This document shows positions 33,566 to 44,436 of a DNA stretch of 64,000 nucleotides, in pieces. The stretch lies in the NCBI GenBank assembly GCA_014529385.2, contig CM043971.1, positions 53,355,209-53,419,208 of the forward strand, written 5' to 3'. The notes under the pieces were generated by a model. The model was not told the DNA's origin and did no database searches. It saw only the letters and a list, made by a program, of their open reading frames with translations. Both the position numbers and the translations under genes were made by a program. Positions within the stretch are counted from its first letter, which is position 1. Each line of letters starts with the position of its first letter. This stretch comes from Adiantum capillus-veneris (taxonomy: Eukaryota; Streptophyta; Polypodiopsida; Polypodiales; Pteridaceae).

Positions 33566-34423
33566 TCAAATCTCTTTGTTATCCATTTCGTGTTTCAATT
33601 TTCCCAAATTTTTTGCGATTAGCCCCGTTATTCCCACCTTCTCTAGAGTTTTTTGTAGATCATTCCATAAATATGGTATGATTTTTAACAGTTCTCCTAA
33701 AGTAAGAGTGCATTGGATGGGTGTAGACATGATTGAATGGATGTTGTCTACTTCTAGGGTCTGTTCTGCTCTCTTTACTTGAGTGGTCTTACACACTATG
33801 GATTCATCTTCATTATCTCCGAAGTAAGAGGGTAATGTTTTCAAGGTCAATGGTTTAGACATTCCCGAAGCTTCCGATCCGCAATCTCGATACAAGGATT
33901 GTACATCCATGTCCATATCAGGAGGTAGATTTTCTAACCAAACTTCCTCTATAGGAGCCGACTTCAGAGTTAAAATCCCATCATTAATCTCTCTAACTTT
34001 TTTTCATAAGTGTCCTGGCCAGTCTTCTTCTACAAATGGAATTCCGTCTAAGTCATCTTCGTTGTCCGACACTATAAGTTCTGGATCTTTTGTTTTAAGA
34101 TGCAGTTCTATCACCACTTCATATTTTTCTTTATTGGCTCTTGCCACAAGCTCCTCACGTTTTGCCATACTCTCAAGCTTGGGGTTTTGTTTTTCCAGCA
34201 TCTCTTGCATGATTCTTACCAAATTTTGATAAGCTTTAAGCTTAGCTGTTTCCATGTCTGGAGAAGGATAGTTTTTCCATTTGTTTTCCATGTTTTGGCC
34301 CGCTTTAAGTCCTGCTTGGTAAGCTTCCAAAGCTGCATTAATAGGCTCAAATTTTTTTTGAGCCAGACTTGATCCTCCAGATTTCATGGTGGTTTCCTTG
34401 ATTTTGCTTCCAGTTCCTTTCAC
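33566..34423 (-). pseudogene. gag-protease spacer region
   Basis: Two openings: 34,004-34,423 (139 codons; helical, Lys/Glu-rich, with EAYQAGLKAGQNMENKW and an acidic end) and 33,566-33,916 (116 codons; with a YFGDNEDES acidic patch and Leu-rich C-terminus). They fill the space between the zinc knuckles and protease of the same element. I do not recognise a specific domain. Confidence 0.5.
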
Positions 34424-34581
34424 CTTTTCTTGGAATAGCTTCTTTGCTTTCTCCTCGATTTAAGCCCTATGTTTCTGTTTTCTCATCTCATACCTTTTGT
34501 TTATGCTTCTTTTGGTCTTTTGCGAGAGAATTTTTTTGTATTTTTTGAATTATTAGAGGAGTTATCTTTCTTTTTCTTAGC

Positions 34582-34893
34582 CTAGGATATGGTGATTACC
34601 TTGATTGGAACAATTGGTTCACTCTCATATGAGCTACTAGGTATCACTTGGACTACGTTCGCTACTGTTTTACCTTTGTTTAAAGGATTTTTTGGACAAT
34701 CTTTTGGGAAGTGTCCTCCCTTTTTGCAACATTGTATGCAATAAGCTTCAATTGGCTTGAGGTTCTTGTCAGGCTCTTGACATTCATTTTTCCAATGATC
34801 ATCTGCACCACAATTATGACAGTTTTCAGTTCTTGGCTTAATCATGGGTCTTTCCATAGGAGATCTAACACCTTGATTAGCTATAGAATACAT
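34582..34893 (-). pseudogene. gag zinc knuckles (two CCHC)
   Basis: The first knuckle CHNCGADDHWKNEC fits C-x2-C-x4-H-x4-C exactly. The second, CIQCCKKGGHFPKDC, fits if the second Cys is shifted by one (C-x3-C-x4-H-x4-C). These are the nucleic-acid-binding end of gag. The homologous pair in the plus-strand element (46.1-46.7 kb) is broken. Confidence 0.9.
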
Positions 34894-35401
34894 TGGTGCA
34901 AGCTCTCATGGAGTATAAGTCACATGTTCTTCCATTGGTGGTGGATGCGAATTATACCAATTTCCTTCTACCATTACTATAGATGGACTAGGCTCAGCAT
35001 AGGGTGTAGCAGGCACTAGTGCTTGTTCATCTATGACTCCCTCTAGATGCATGTACTTTACAGGCACTGCATTATGTCATGGATATGGAGGTTGTTGGCC
35101 CAACACGGGTTGAGGTCTTTCCATACCCATCGGTGATCTTTGCGTTAGGGCCATATTAGGTTGATATATGTACATGGGTTGTCCTTGTGGCCTTATAGGC
35201 ACGTATTGAACATTCCCATCATACTTTGGTCGGTAATAGCACTCATTGGTCTCATGGTTGGTTCATATATCCTCAATTGTACACCATTTATATGGCCTAA
35301 TTGGTTGTCCTTGTTGAGTATCCCTTGTCCTAGTCCCCTCGTAGGTTCTTTTTGCATGTTATTCATCATGTCATTCATCCTTTTGAGCATGTCTTCTATG
35401 G

Positions 35402-36219
35402 CTAAAAGCGGCGCTGCAGTAGCCGTTCCCACTTGTGCAGGTTAGTGGATGCTGTTTTCTCACTTTGGTTATCCTTTGGGACATCTTCTTTGTTGAAAAT
35501 ATCACAATTGTCTCCTAAGTCAATAGCATTTGACAAACACTCTTGTAGGGTTGTATGCTTCTTGCTATATAGTATAGCATGAAGTTCTTTGTTTAGCAGT
35601 CCCTCTAGAAACAATGATACTAGTCGTTCTTCTGCAGGTATCTCTATCTCTGGGCATTTGGCAATGTATTGTTTCATTCGAGTTGCAAAATCCCTAACAG
35701 ACTCACCTTGTTTCTGTTTAAAGCTGTGGATTTGAGCTACCATATTGTGTTTGATCCCTGCTTTGGAACAAGCAGCTACAAATCCTTGAGCTAATATGTT
35801 CAAGTCCGTGATTGACCTTGGTGGAATGTTTTGGAACCATGTCAATGCTTTTCCTTCTATGTCATTCCAAATCCCTTGAATTGAATATGAAAATCAAATA
35901 TGCGTTCTGCTCTTAGCACTTGCTTAAAGCTTGCTAAGTGGTCATATGGATCCCTAGATCCACTGTATTTTTTGACCCATTTTTGAAAATCAGCTGGTCT
36001 GACACGTCTATTTGGTTCAACTCCCAGTCTCTTGGCAGTCGGTCCCGTTCTGAGTCCTTTAAACCAGTCTGTTGGAAATAGTGACTCATGTAGCCTTGGA
36101 CTGGCCTTAGTGTCACCCGGTTTTCTTCGTGATGAGGTGGTTTCTGGTTTCTTAACATTACTCTCAAAAGATCTCTCACGGTGTTCATCTCTTGGAATAG
36201 TTTCTGGTCCTTGGTCCAA
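35402..36219 (-). pseudogene. gypsy gag (retrotransposon gag capsid domain)
   Basis: From 36,219: KWVKKYSGSRDPYDHLASFK and LRAERIFDFHIQFKGFGMT, then after a one-frame change TWFQNIPPRSITDL, IHSFKQKQGESVRDFATRMK and RLVSLFLEGLLNKELHAI. This is the standard plant gypsy gag signature (FxxxLP..SI.sW..L...F, and F-x-Q-[K/R]-x-x-ESLR-[D/E]-[F/Y]). It is shared with the plus-strand element at 45.2-45.9 kb at clear residue identity. One frameshift separates the halves. Confidence 0.9.
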
Positions 36220-36333
36220 TATCCAATCCCTTATGGAGTACCCTTGCTATTTGGTTTGTTCCACCTCCTCAGTAGTCATCATAACAAAATTGTTGCTATA
36301 ACAATCCCTAAACAAGTAGGTTGGTAGGTCTGC

Positions 36334-36790
36334 TTAACCCTTATCTTTGATCTTAAAGATATAGATGATCTTCATGGGTGTTAGTTGTCCTGATTTGGCA
36401 TGCAAAGTCCATAGGAGATCTTTTACATTTCTATCCTCCCAACAATAGACTCGGATCCTAGGATTATCCGTACTAAGCTGTTTCAAAGGCTTCAAATCAA
36501 CTTGATCGTAACCCTTGAATTTTAAAGTAGGTGGCCCTTCTTTTGCTGCCATATCTGGAATTATGGTGTTTACTTCTAACCCCCATTTGTCTATCACGTC
36601 AGGGTTTTTGATTTGTAAATACTAAATTCCGTTTCTATCCATGTATATTTTTCCTGGTTTGTTTGTCTCGACTTCCTCTTCAAACTCAAGACCATGGTCA
36701 TCAATGTAAATAACATACTCTTCGTTAGGATCTAGGTAAACTTGAGCTCCATCCTAGGTTCTAATGCAATGGGGTTGTGAAAAGTGTCCA
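36334..36790 (-). pseudogene. conserved domain upstream of gag
   Basis: Reading from 36,790: GAQVYLDPNEEYVIYIDDHG, YMDRNGI, one TAG, then YLQIKNPDVIDKWGLEVNT, KGYDQVDLKPLKQLS and RVYCWED. The same ~130-residue domain with the same order of motifs (IYLDP-x-x-EYV, DKWELE-x-NT, GYDQ-x-D-x-KPLK, VYCWE) is encoded upstream of gag in the plus-strand element at 44.4-44.9 kb. I do not recognise the family. Its place before gag recalls extra 5' ORFs of Tat/Ogre-type elements (inference). Confidence 0.7.
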
Positions 36791-37070
36791 CAAACACTCG
36801 TTTTCTTATTTTTTATGGTTTTTTGAGCATTGATCTTAAGACTTGCCTTGTCTATCAATCATTCTCAAAATCCTAATCTAGTTCTACAATCCTACAATCC
36901 TAAAGGCACTCAGCAAGTACGATTACTTCCAAGCTACTTCTACACAGCAAAAGATGACAATCTTAAGCTATGCGGTTCTAGCAGAAAGTTTTACTCTAGG
37001 AGATCCTAAAGGAAGTTAAAGGATAACTTCATATGACGCTCGTGTTTTTCCCTAGTTTAGGTCTCTTCGA
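36791..37070. other. short leader between primer site and first ORF
   Basis: About 280 bp with no ORF and no palindromes, unlike the 2.7-kb leader of the plus-strand relative. The conserved block GAAGAGACCTAAACTAGG (minus strand) just after the primer site is shared with the plus-strand element at 41,728-41,745. Confidence 0.6.
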
Positions 37071-37088
37071 TCTCTGACAGTGGCACCA
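37071..37088 (-). promoter_or_regulatory. primer-binding site, tRNA-Asp-like
   Basis: On the minus strand TGGTGCCACTGTCAGAGA starts 2 nt after the LTR's terminal CA. It differs from the tRNA-Asp-type site TGGCGCCGTTGCCGGGGA, known from Athila/Tat elements, only by transitions, mostly C to T or G to A, consistent with methyl-cytosine decay. Confidence 0.75.
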
Positions 37089-37090
37089 AA

Positions 37091-37994
37091 TGTGGGACGG
37101 GTGTCTAGCCTCACTCCTATCTTATTGCAGACATAACGAGAACCACGAATATAATTGTCAATCCATGGGACGAAGATGAGTTGACTAGTGCATAGAGTCT
37201 ACAAGAGGTTGTCAATCTCTTTGAAAACAACAAACAACTCGCATCTAACTCAAGCTACAGTCAAGTGACTGAAATCACCAAAAGCTAATCGCTCTCATCG
37301 ACAAACAAATCACATCCATTATAGCATCAAATGACATCCAAACGTAACGAAACTTCTAGGACATATTTATAAGACCTAAGAAAACATGATTATGGTTTCA
37401 AATCCCACTTTCAGTCAAGTGCAAAAATCACGATTATTAACAACAGTGAGTTTTTGACCTAGTCATTTTTGAACCAAAATGCATCTAAATGCTTAGCAAT
37501 AATGCCCCAATACCCCGCCTATGCTTAATTTTGATTTTGAAGTGTAAATTCCTACTTGTGATGAAATTAGGCTGCGGGTAGGCGACCATGAAATTCTTAC
37601 ATCAATGCATAGAGCTCTTACCTGCGGTTGCAACGTAACAAACACGACTACAATGTGATGACCGGGGAGGGAGTACGAAGCGTGAGAAGAAGAGAAGTGA
37701 GCGCTGTTAGCTCACGCTGTGTATTTCATTATCCAGAGTTTAAAAATAACTTACAAAAATTGGCTTTTATACCTTAGCCAAGGTTTTTGGTGGCCAAAAC
37801 TAATAATCTAGGAGCTCTAACTAAAGATGGGTAAAGACAAGTTGATACAATCTGGAAGCTTGTAGCCCCGGCTCATCACTTACAAAGTTTTATCCGAAAA
37901 ATAGGAGTTACAATATTCTCAATTTATCAAAATAATAAATGGTTTTACAATGAGAGCTCCAAAAAATGATATCCAAGTTAGCTTGCTGCTAACA
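37091..37994 (-). repeat. gypsy LTR copy B (5' LTR), 904 bp
   Basis: On the minus strand it starts TGTTAGCAGCAAGCTAAC and ends GTCCCACA, the canonical TG...CA. It aligns with LTR copies A and C over the full length. It is followed by the primer site, so it is a 5' LTR. Outer flank: CAGACACACACACACA. Confidence 0.92.
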
Positions 37995-39059
37995 CAGACA
38001 CACACACACAAAGCCCATCCACTACCCCATTACTTGAAAAAGATGCTACCTTTGAACTTGAAGTAGGAGTAAACATAACAATTAGTTTCAATTCAAGCAC
38101 TACTAACTAGCATTGTCTCAGATAGTGTTTTTTGTGCACGTTAGCACACTTGTAGCCTTGAATCAACTATTATTTACAAAAGGTTTTGAATGCTTTAAAA
38201 TATTAGGTGCTTAATGAGACCTATTGTGTTGTTGAACTATGTTGAAACATGTAAATAATAAAGATGGCATGGAGCAATAATATAGCAAGCATATGTATGT
38301 AATGGAGAGGCCATTTCTAAGATGCATCCTCTACAGGTAGTTTCAAAAAAAGCTCAAAAGTTTTCATAGAAAGCTTGAAACAAAAAACTCGCATAATAAT
38401 TCAAATAGCTTTTGCGCACTACATTGACAATCATGCCTATGTCTACTTGCCTCTGCTTTTGCCAAAGAACATTGTAATGATATGAAAAATCTTTGCACGA
38501 ATCACATAATTACTTGATGCAGAAAGCCATCGCATATGTATTGAATTTAGTGTATGAGCAAGCAGAATTTGGATTGTAAGGCTCAAAGGCCCTCCAAGGG
38601 CATATCTGGTGCTCCGTCAAGTTTTTGATGTTAGTTGCTTGCTTCTCGGTGCCCGCCCCCTCACAATGCTAAGTCCCAATTAATGACACCGACCCGAGAC
38701 ACACCCTCCTTTGTGAAATCTTTCATGATGCTCCACAGGTGCAAGTCATAACGTATGATTTCCTATGTGCATATGCCATGATATTCACTATAAAATTCAT
38801 AAAATAAAGCACCCATTCAAGCATATTCTTGCACATCTCCAACTCTTCCTCTGCGGAGGGAATCTAGGAGCTTCCTTTTGCACCACCAATATGTTGGCAA
38901 ATTTGTCCTTTGGTGACAAGTGCTAGCACATAGCTAGCATCAAAGCCTACATATGATGTAATATTATACTTTTTTGATCATTTTAGACATGCATAGCCCT
39001 AAGTTTTTGTAATTATTTTATTTTTAAAATTAATTTTTAAAAATTGAGTAAAAATTTAT
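37995..39059. other. no recognisable gene
   Basis: A (CA)8-like tract is at 37,997-38,011. Minus-strand frames at 38.4-38.9 kb have some coding character (for example KFNTYAMAFCIK) with many stops; I could not assign them. The rest is AT-rich. Confidence 0.45.
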
Positions 39060-39115
39060 GTGATAGCTAGACAGACTGGGGCTAAATGTTTCCAGATTGT
39101 ATCAATGAAATCCTA
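39060..39115 (+). repeat. possible fragment of the gypsy LTR
   Basis: GGGGCTA...TTTCCAGATTGTATCAA (about 39,078-39,104) matches the plus-orientation form of the gypsy LTR (GGGCTACAAGCTTCCAGATTGTATCAA). It could be the left remnant of the LTR whose right end is at 41,592-41,704, split by the copia element. Short and decayed. Confidence 0.35.
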
Positions 39116-39310
39116 GGCTACAGAGAGTTAGGGGTGAAAGCATGACTGGGTGGACACCAAAGCTGTTTCCGGGACATCACTATTTGGAAAATTAATAGCT
39201 ATAATATGTTTGACAAAGATAGAAGAACCCAAGGCGTGTGATTTATCATTGGATAGCTCTTGAAGAGGAGAATCTAAAAATCTGTTTGGTGCCAAATTTA
39301 GAATTAATTT

Positions 39311-39956
39311 TCATAGGACATGATCAGTCCACAAAGGGGAGTAAGCCCAAATCTTTGTAGAAAGCTTTGAACTTCTCACGAGACAATGCATTTTGAAAAG
39401 ATTTGCAAGGTTGTCTAGTGTTGGCACATAAGCCAAGCTGATCTCTCTTGCTGAGAGCCTCTCCCTGACATAGTGGTAATGCACCTCAATGTGCTTCGTG
39501 CGAGCATGAAAAACTGGGTTCCTCGCAACTGCCATGGTACAAAAACTGAGATCATGAACTGTACATCTATCATCCACAAATTTGATTACAAGTCCAAGTC
39601 TAGCAAGTGCATGTACAGACAAAAGATTCTTCTTGATCCCAGGTACATAAAGTGCATCAACAAGTGTGAAAGAATCGCCATTTGCAGCAGTAAGCACAAT
39701 CTTCCAACACCCTGAGCCGGATAAGAGGCATTGTTGGCACAAGTGACTGAATTCCCATGAGGGAGAGACTCGAGAGAGGTGAACAATTCACGATGTGAGG
39801 TAATGTGCTTTGTAGCATCACTATTAAAATACCCATGAGGGACAAACTCGAGAGAGGTGAACAATTCACGATGTGAGGTAATGTGCTTTGTAGCACCACT
39901 ATTAAAATACCACACATGTGAATCTGCAGCAATTGACATGCATGCATCATGAACAA
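39311..39956 (-). pseudogene. Ty1/copia pol deletion derivative: protease fused to RNase H end
   Basis: The protease appears as SHVWYFNSGATKHITSHREL. The active-site Asp of the usual D-SGA is Asn here, and the block is duplicated. The frame then gives VLTAANGDSFTLVDALYVPG and KKNLLSVHALARLGLVIKF, the protease C-terminus and pre-integrase start. Within 20 codons it passes directly into ARTKHIEVHYHYVRERL and AYVPTLDNLANLFK, the extreme C-terminal end of copia RNase H. So integrase, RT and most of RNase H are missing without loss of frame. Element orientation, gag and primer site upstream (39.98-41.2 kb) confirm copia. The 143-codon frame 39,311-39,742 is open. Confidence 0.88.
39754..39909 (-). 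repeat. 78-bp in-frame tandem duplication of the copia protease active-site region
   Basis: CCCATGAGGGA begins at 39,754 and again at 39,832. The two 78-bp copies differ at a few positions. Each encodes YFNS-[G/D]-ATKHITSHRELF and 26 residues in total. In the first translated copy the motif is NSGA, in the second NSDA. Confidence 0.93.
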
Positions 39957-39979
39957 CAGGATTGTAAGTGCACTCTGTA

Positions 39980-40887
39980 CTAAAAGCCCTCTTTCTTCTT
40001 AGCCTCTTTAGCCTTCAACTTAGGATACCGCTTGATCAAGTGATCATTTGCTTTACAATAATGGCAATGCATCTTCTTTTTGCCCTTATCACCAGAATTT
40101 ACAAATGAATATGCTACCAGCAAAAGCATTAGGAATAAAAGTTTTGCCACTCGTAGCAGAACCATAAGAAGTGGCTGCATTGTTGTTACCACCCTTTCTT
40201 TGAGAAGCAATAAAATCCTGTTCAACTGCACGTTGCCTAGTCTTGTTTTTTCTGGAAAGTAACTCTTACAATAGCAATGTGCATAATGCATCAGACTTGA
40301 CAACTTCAGAATTTCCTTGGGTCATCAGTCTCGAAGTACTAGCAAAAGTCTGGTATGAATTGGGTAAGAAAACTGTCTGAAATGACTTCACCTACAAAAA
40401 TATGTTGCTCATTGATATTCTTGACACCAGCAAGGAAAGTGTTGATATCATCTTCCTCATGCATAATCTTTGATTCCATCTCTTTACGCAGCAAAGAAAT
40501 TTTAGCCTCATTGCGGCTTGCATAAAGACCTCCTAGAATATCCCAAGCCTGTTTTGCAGATTTTGCTGAATGAGTGAGGAGTAATGGTGCGTTTTACAGA
40601 CAACACAATCAACACATGAGCTTGCGAATCCTTTACATCCCAATGAGCTTGTTCTGCCGCAGACAAAACAACTCTAACAATAGCAATCCTTGCAACAAGA
40701 ACTACAACATCCTCAATATCACCTACATCCTCAAAACTAGGACGTACATCAATGCCCTCACAATATTCCAAACTTCCTTTGACACAAGAACATGTTGCAT
40801 CGTGTAAGCCCTTATAGGATAATTGTCCTCATCCAACCTGTCCTTAGCAGCAAACATCTTGAACACATCTGTGTTGTTGTTAGCCAT
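39980..40887 (-). pseudogene. Ty1/copia gag
   Basis: It starts with ATG at 40,887 (MANNNTDVFKMFAAKDRLDE, then NYPIRAYTMQHVL). After frame changes it shows LGGLYASRNEAKISLLRKEM and DINTFLAGVKNINEQ, the usual copia gag (UBN2-type) signature. The zinc knuckle at about 40,010-40,060 reads CHYCKANDHLIKRY, so the last Cys of C-x2-C-x4-H-x4-C is lost. Several frameshifts. Confidence 0.85.
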
Positions 40888-41196
40888 GGAAAATGTCTGC
40901 ACCTGATGTTAAAACTGCCCAAAATGAGGAGAAGTTGAGTGAGACCAGCACGTGCTATATAGCACAACCCGCAATAGACTGTATGGGACCTGTTATGCAA
41001 AAAACCACATCGACAGAAATTCTGCACTAAATGACAAAATTACCTGTGCAGTCCTGCCTGTAGTGAAAATGGAGGCCAAAATGAGCCCGAATTAGAAATT
41101 TGTCGACCTGCAAATGCTTGCCAAAGATCACTAAAATTGGAAAAAGTGAGAGGGCATGTGCTGGAGCTGCTAGCGGCTAAGCCCAGGAGGACACAA

Positions 41197-41211
41197 CCTG
41201 CTCTGATACCA
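41197..41211 (-). promoter_or_regulatory. copia primer-binding site (tRNA-iMet type)
   Basis: On the minus strand TGGTATCAGAGCAGG, the classical copia primer site complementary to initiator-Met tRNA, lies 2 nt after the LTR end CCAACA. Perfectly preserved. Confidence 0.95.
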
Positions 41212-41213
41212 AT

Positions 41214-41591
41214 TGTTGGAATTAGGGTTGCAGAGAAATGCACACAGCTTGGAGAAGAAGAAGGAAGCTCAAGGCACACAACTGAGAGTGTGTTACTTAG
41301 TGTGCAAATGGAAAGATAGATAGCCCTAGAATGAATGGGCGTATATACAATGCACGGGGAAAAAAACCTCCTAGAGAGGGAAAAAATGCCCCGGCGGTCC
41401 TAGTGTGTTCACACACATCACTACCACATGTATATGGTAGCAGTTTTGTTTCATTTGGACTTTGTTTGCTTAGTGAACTGATGATACCTGCTTGTGGTGT
41501 CGTAGTTAGCTTCTGTTGCCTGACATGTAGTAGAAGTTATACTAGAGTTAAATAAGGATTGTGTATTTTTTGAGATATTGAAAACCTGTCA
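41214..41591 (-). repeat. copia 5' LTR (outer boundary tentative)
   Basis: The inner end on the minus strand is ...CCTAATTCCAACA at 41,214. The outer end is placed at 41,591, where sequence homologous to the gypsy LTR begins (TAGCCTCCATGCAC at 41,592), giving a TGACAGG start. A matching 3' LTR below 39.3 kb was not seen, so the length (about 378 bp) is unconfirmed. Confidence 0.6.
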
Positions 41592-41704
41592 TAGCCTCCA
41601 TGCACTAGTCAAGTCAACTTCGTCCCATGATATGACATTTATGTTCATGGTTCTCACTGTCACTACAATAAGATAGCAAGGCTTGGCATTCAAGGAGCCC
41701 CACA
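41592..41704 (+). repeat. gypsy LTR, 3' end of the 5' LTR of the plus-strand element
   Basis: Aligns with the reverse complement of the first ~115 bp of LTR copies A, B and C: blocks GCACTAGTCAAGTCAACTTC, GTCCCATG, GGTTCTC and CAATAAGATAG. It ends CCCCACA. The rest of the LTR is missing to the left, where the copia element lies. Confidence 0.85.
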
Positions 41705-41707
41705 TTT

Positions 41708-41725
41708 TGGCACCATTGCCAGGGA
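41708..41725 (+). promoter_or_regulatory. primer-binding site of the plus-strand gypsy element
   Basis: TGGCACCATTGCCAGGGA, three G-to-A-type transitions from the tRNA-Asp-type site. It is followed by TGAAGAGACCTAAACTAGG, shared with the minus-strand element. Confidence 0.8.
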
Positions 41726-41883
41726 TGAAGAGACCTAAACTAGGAAAAAACCTTAGTGCTCTATAGTTTTGTCCAAAAACTTCATCTAGGTTTTCATGGA
41801 GTACCAAAACAAACTTTAGAAACTGCACGGGTGAGGTGTGTCTACTTCAGTTGTGTAGAGGTGTCTGGGAGTAGTCATACTTG

Positions 41884-41967
41884 TGTTAGGAAATAAGACG
41901 TAGCTAAATAGATAATTGAGTAGATTACTTAATGGAGAGAGACAGATTTATATACACGAGATTATAG

Positions 41968-42022
<55 letters not shown>

Positions 42023-42606
42023 CACGATATACGTGGTTCACCCAATGTGGGCTACGTCCACGGGAAAGCAGCCACTCAATGGCTTTAGTACTTCAAAATA
42101 AGAAGTAGTTTACAAAGGGATTATACCCTTAATGGAGCTCCCGCCTTGCTTCACTCTCACCACCTCACACTCACCTTGTTGCATCAACTTCACACTATGA
42201 AATGTGTGTAGAAATGGCCTCCTTTTATAGGCCAAAAGGGTTTCCCTCTCTCATGAGAGGCAGCCATGTGTAGCCGCCCTTGTGTACATAAGTCCAAATC
42301 GGACCCTCCATTCTGCCCATGTGTGGCCGCCCTTGAGAAGACAAGTCCGCTTTTGAATTCGGCCACCGGCCACCGGCCATTGACTACCGGCCAACCGACG
42401 GTTGTTTTCCGACCACTTTCTGGCCGCCGTCCGGCCATAATATTCCGGCGAAAAGGAATATTCCCTGGTTTTTGACTGTGAAACTTTTGGTTTCTGGTGA
42501 GTGATTTACCTTCACGCACGGTGGCTTCTCCTCATAATGGGGGCCTTACCAATGTGCGCTTTTACCACAAAAAATTACAAGGGTAAATCAGGCTCCATAC
42601 TTAACA
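41884..42606 (+). mobile_element. solo copia-type LTR, 723 bp, nested in the gypsy leader
   Basis: It starts TGTTAGGAAATAAG (41,884) and ends CATACTTAACA (42,606), with 5-bp inverted ends TGTTA/TAACA. It is flanked by a perfect 5-bp duplication ACTTG (41,879-41,883 and 42,607-42,611). Inside are ATACGTGGTTCACCC and GGCTACGTCCACGG, motifs characteristic of many plant Ty1/copia LTRs, and an (AG)24 tract. No internal domain: the result of recombination between two LTRs. It is younger than the gypsy element it interrupts. Confidence 0.93.
41971..42018. repeat. (AG)24 microsatellite inside the solo LTR
   Basis: Perfect AG repeat of 48 bp. Confidence 0.97.
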
Positions 42607-42611
42607 ACTTG

Positions 42612-44436
42612 TTGAGAACTTTTAGGCTTAGATTAGGTCATCTTATAGTGCTTGATAGCTTAGACTATTTTAGAGTCTGAGTATTGATACACGTTTCAAG
42701 CTAAAACAAAGAAAAACTAGTGTTGGTAGACACTTTTCACTATCTTTTGACTGATGTGATTAGAAGTCGGGTAAGTAGGAATTGAGGAAGGTTTTCAATC
42801 CATCTGATACTTTGAAATGACATCACTAAGGTTGCTTGCAAAAATTGCATAGTTTTCAGGTACGAGAATCATAAGGTGAGTTTAATGCTTCATAATAGCA
42901 TTTCTAGTCATCATTGATCTTGGAAAGGCTATAACAACCTACAGGTAACTTAAAAATTTTCAAGAAAATTTTCAAAATTTGACAAAAAATCAGCTTATTA
43001 TCTCCCCAGTGATGGATGCATGCAAAGTGAGTTTTGTTGGCTAAAAGTTTTTGCATTAGCTAGCATAAGACGTGATTGCCATCAAACTCCCATAAAAGTG
43101 TAGATTCTGTCCTGTACATAATAAGGGAATTTTTTTCTCAAACTTGAAACTCAACTTTTTTCACATGGATATCTTGTTTGGGTGATATATCAACACTTTT
43201 GTGAAGGCACAAGTAATTTTAACTCCATTTGGGGGCGAAGCTAGGCCAAAACAACCTTCTCTCTGAACAAATGGACAACTGGCGACAAGAACACTTGATA
43301 CTGAACAAAACTTAACCAAACTTCTTGACAGGTCTTTAAACACCTTGGTACAACTATGGGAAGTGAAAAATTTGGAAAAAGTTGCAAAAAACACCACCTA
43401 GATAATAAGCACGGTTATTATTTGGGAGGTAAAAAAGCAAAATCTTGACCATTTCTCAATTCCACAAGTATAAGCATAGTGTAGGGAGGGCTCAATTCCA
43501 GTTTGGCAGCATTTGAACTTATAAGTTGTCAGATAGGCTCAAAATTTTATGGAACCAAATTGCAGACACAAAATTTGGCCTAGAAACTTCAAAAGTGAAC
43601 CAAACTTTATGAAACTTGATTTGTGGCTTGATTAGAGTGTGGAAACCTAGTACACGCCAAAAAAGTTGAAAAATTCCTTCATTTTGATCGTGGAGATGAT
43701 AAGCACGCTAATATCTCCTACCCTAAAAATGAAACTTTGCAAGTTTTTTCAAAGGGGATTGGGTCTAGGGTAGAAATAGAGCACTTGGAAGAAGTTTCAA
43801 GTAATTTGGACATTATTTGACTTGCACGACCATTTGATTTGCAATTGAAACTGTTAGATACAAAAACTCTTGTCAAAATAGACCAAATTAAACAAAAATT
43901 GAAATAACCACATTCAGGGCTTATTGGGCACATGCTTGAAGAATGTGGACCAAAAAAAGTGAAAGATTGTAACTTTTTGGCCTAGTAGACAATAAGCACA
44001 CTTATTATCTCTTGCAAGCTAGAGGGTCCCATTTTGACATCTTTTGGTCCAAATAGTAAATAGACACCATATGCAATCGGCCTAGCAAGTTTGCAGTCTT
44101 TTGAATACTGCTTGCTTCTTGAAATTGAGTTTTCCAGAATTGAAGGTTGTAGATTGACCTTGTGGCTATTTAAGATTGAAGAAAAATTTTCACCAAGTGT
44201 CCTTTTATATTCTTGCAGATCAATAGACTAACATATATAACCTTGATTGTATAGAAGTTATTGGGATCTAGCTTGGGAAGCTACCATATCAAATTTAGAA
44301 CAAAGGGAATGGGTTGGTATTGGTATTGAAGTCCAGGTATTCATTTTCATTGAGTATTTCAAGCCTTTATGTAACTAAGGTCAGAACGTATTGTCATGAA
44401 AGAAGGTCATAATAGGGAATTGAGAGTAGAGTATCT
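42612..44436 (+). other. gypsy leader with diverged ~294-bp repeats
   Basis: No coding sequence recognised between primer site and first ORF. It contains three palindromic sites (listed next) and possible half-sites at about 42,991 (CAGCTTATTATCTCC) and 43,126. Confidence 0.65.
43404..44006. repeat. three palindromic sites spaced 293-294 bp
   Basis: AATAAGCACGGTTATT (43,404-43,419), GATAAGCACGCTAATATC (about 43,698-43,715) and AATAAGCACACTTATT (43,991-44,006) have centres near 43,411.5, 43,705.5 and 43,998.5. Each is near-palindromic. The upstream flank AAAATTCCTTCATTTTG of the second site recurs at 63,425 before another palindrome, showing that these are homologous repeat units. Confidence 0.88.

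Noticed and set aside
38400-38900. Possible transposase on the minus strand
   Set aside because: Some frames look coding-like, but stops are frequent and no DDE, BED or hAT dimerisation motif could be recognised.
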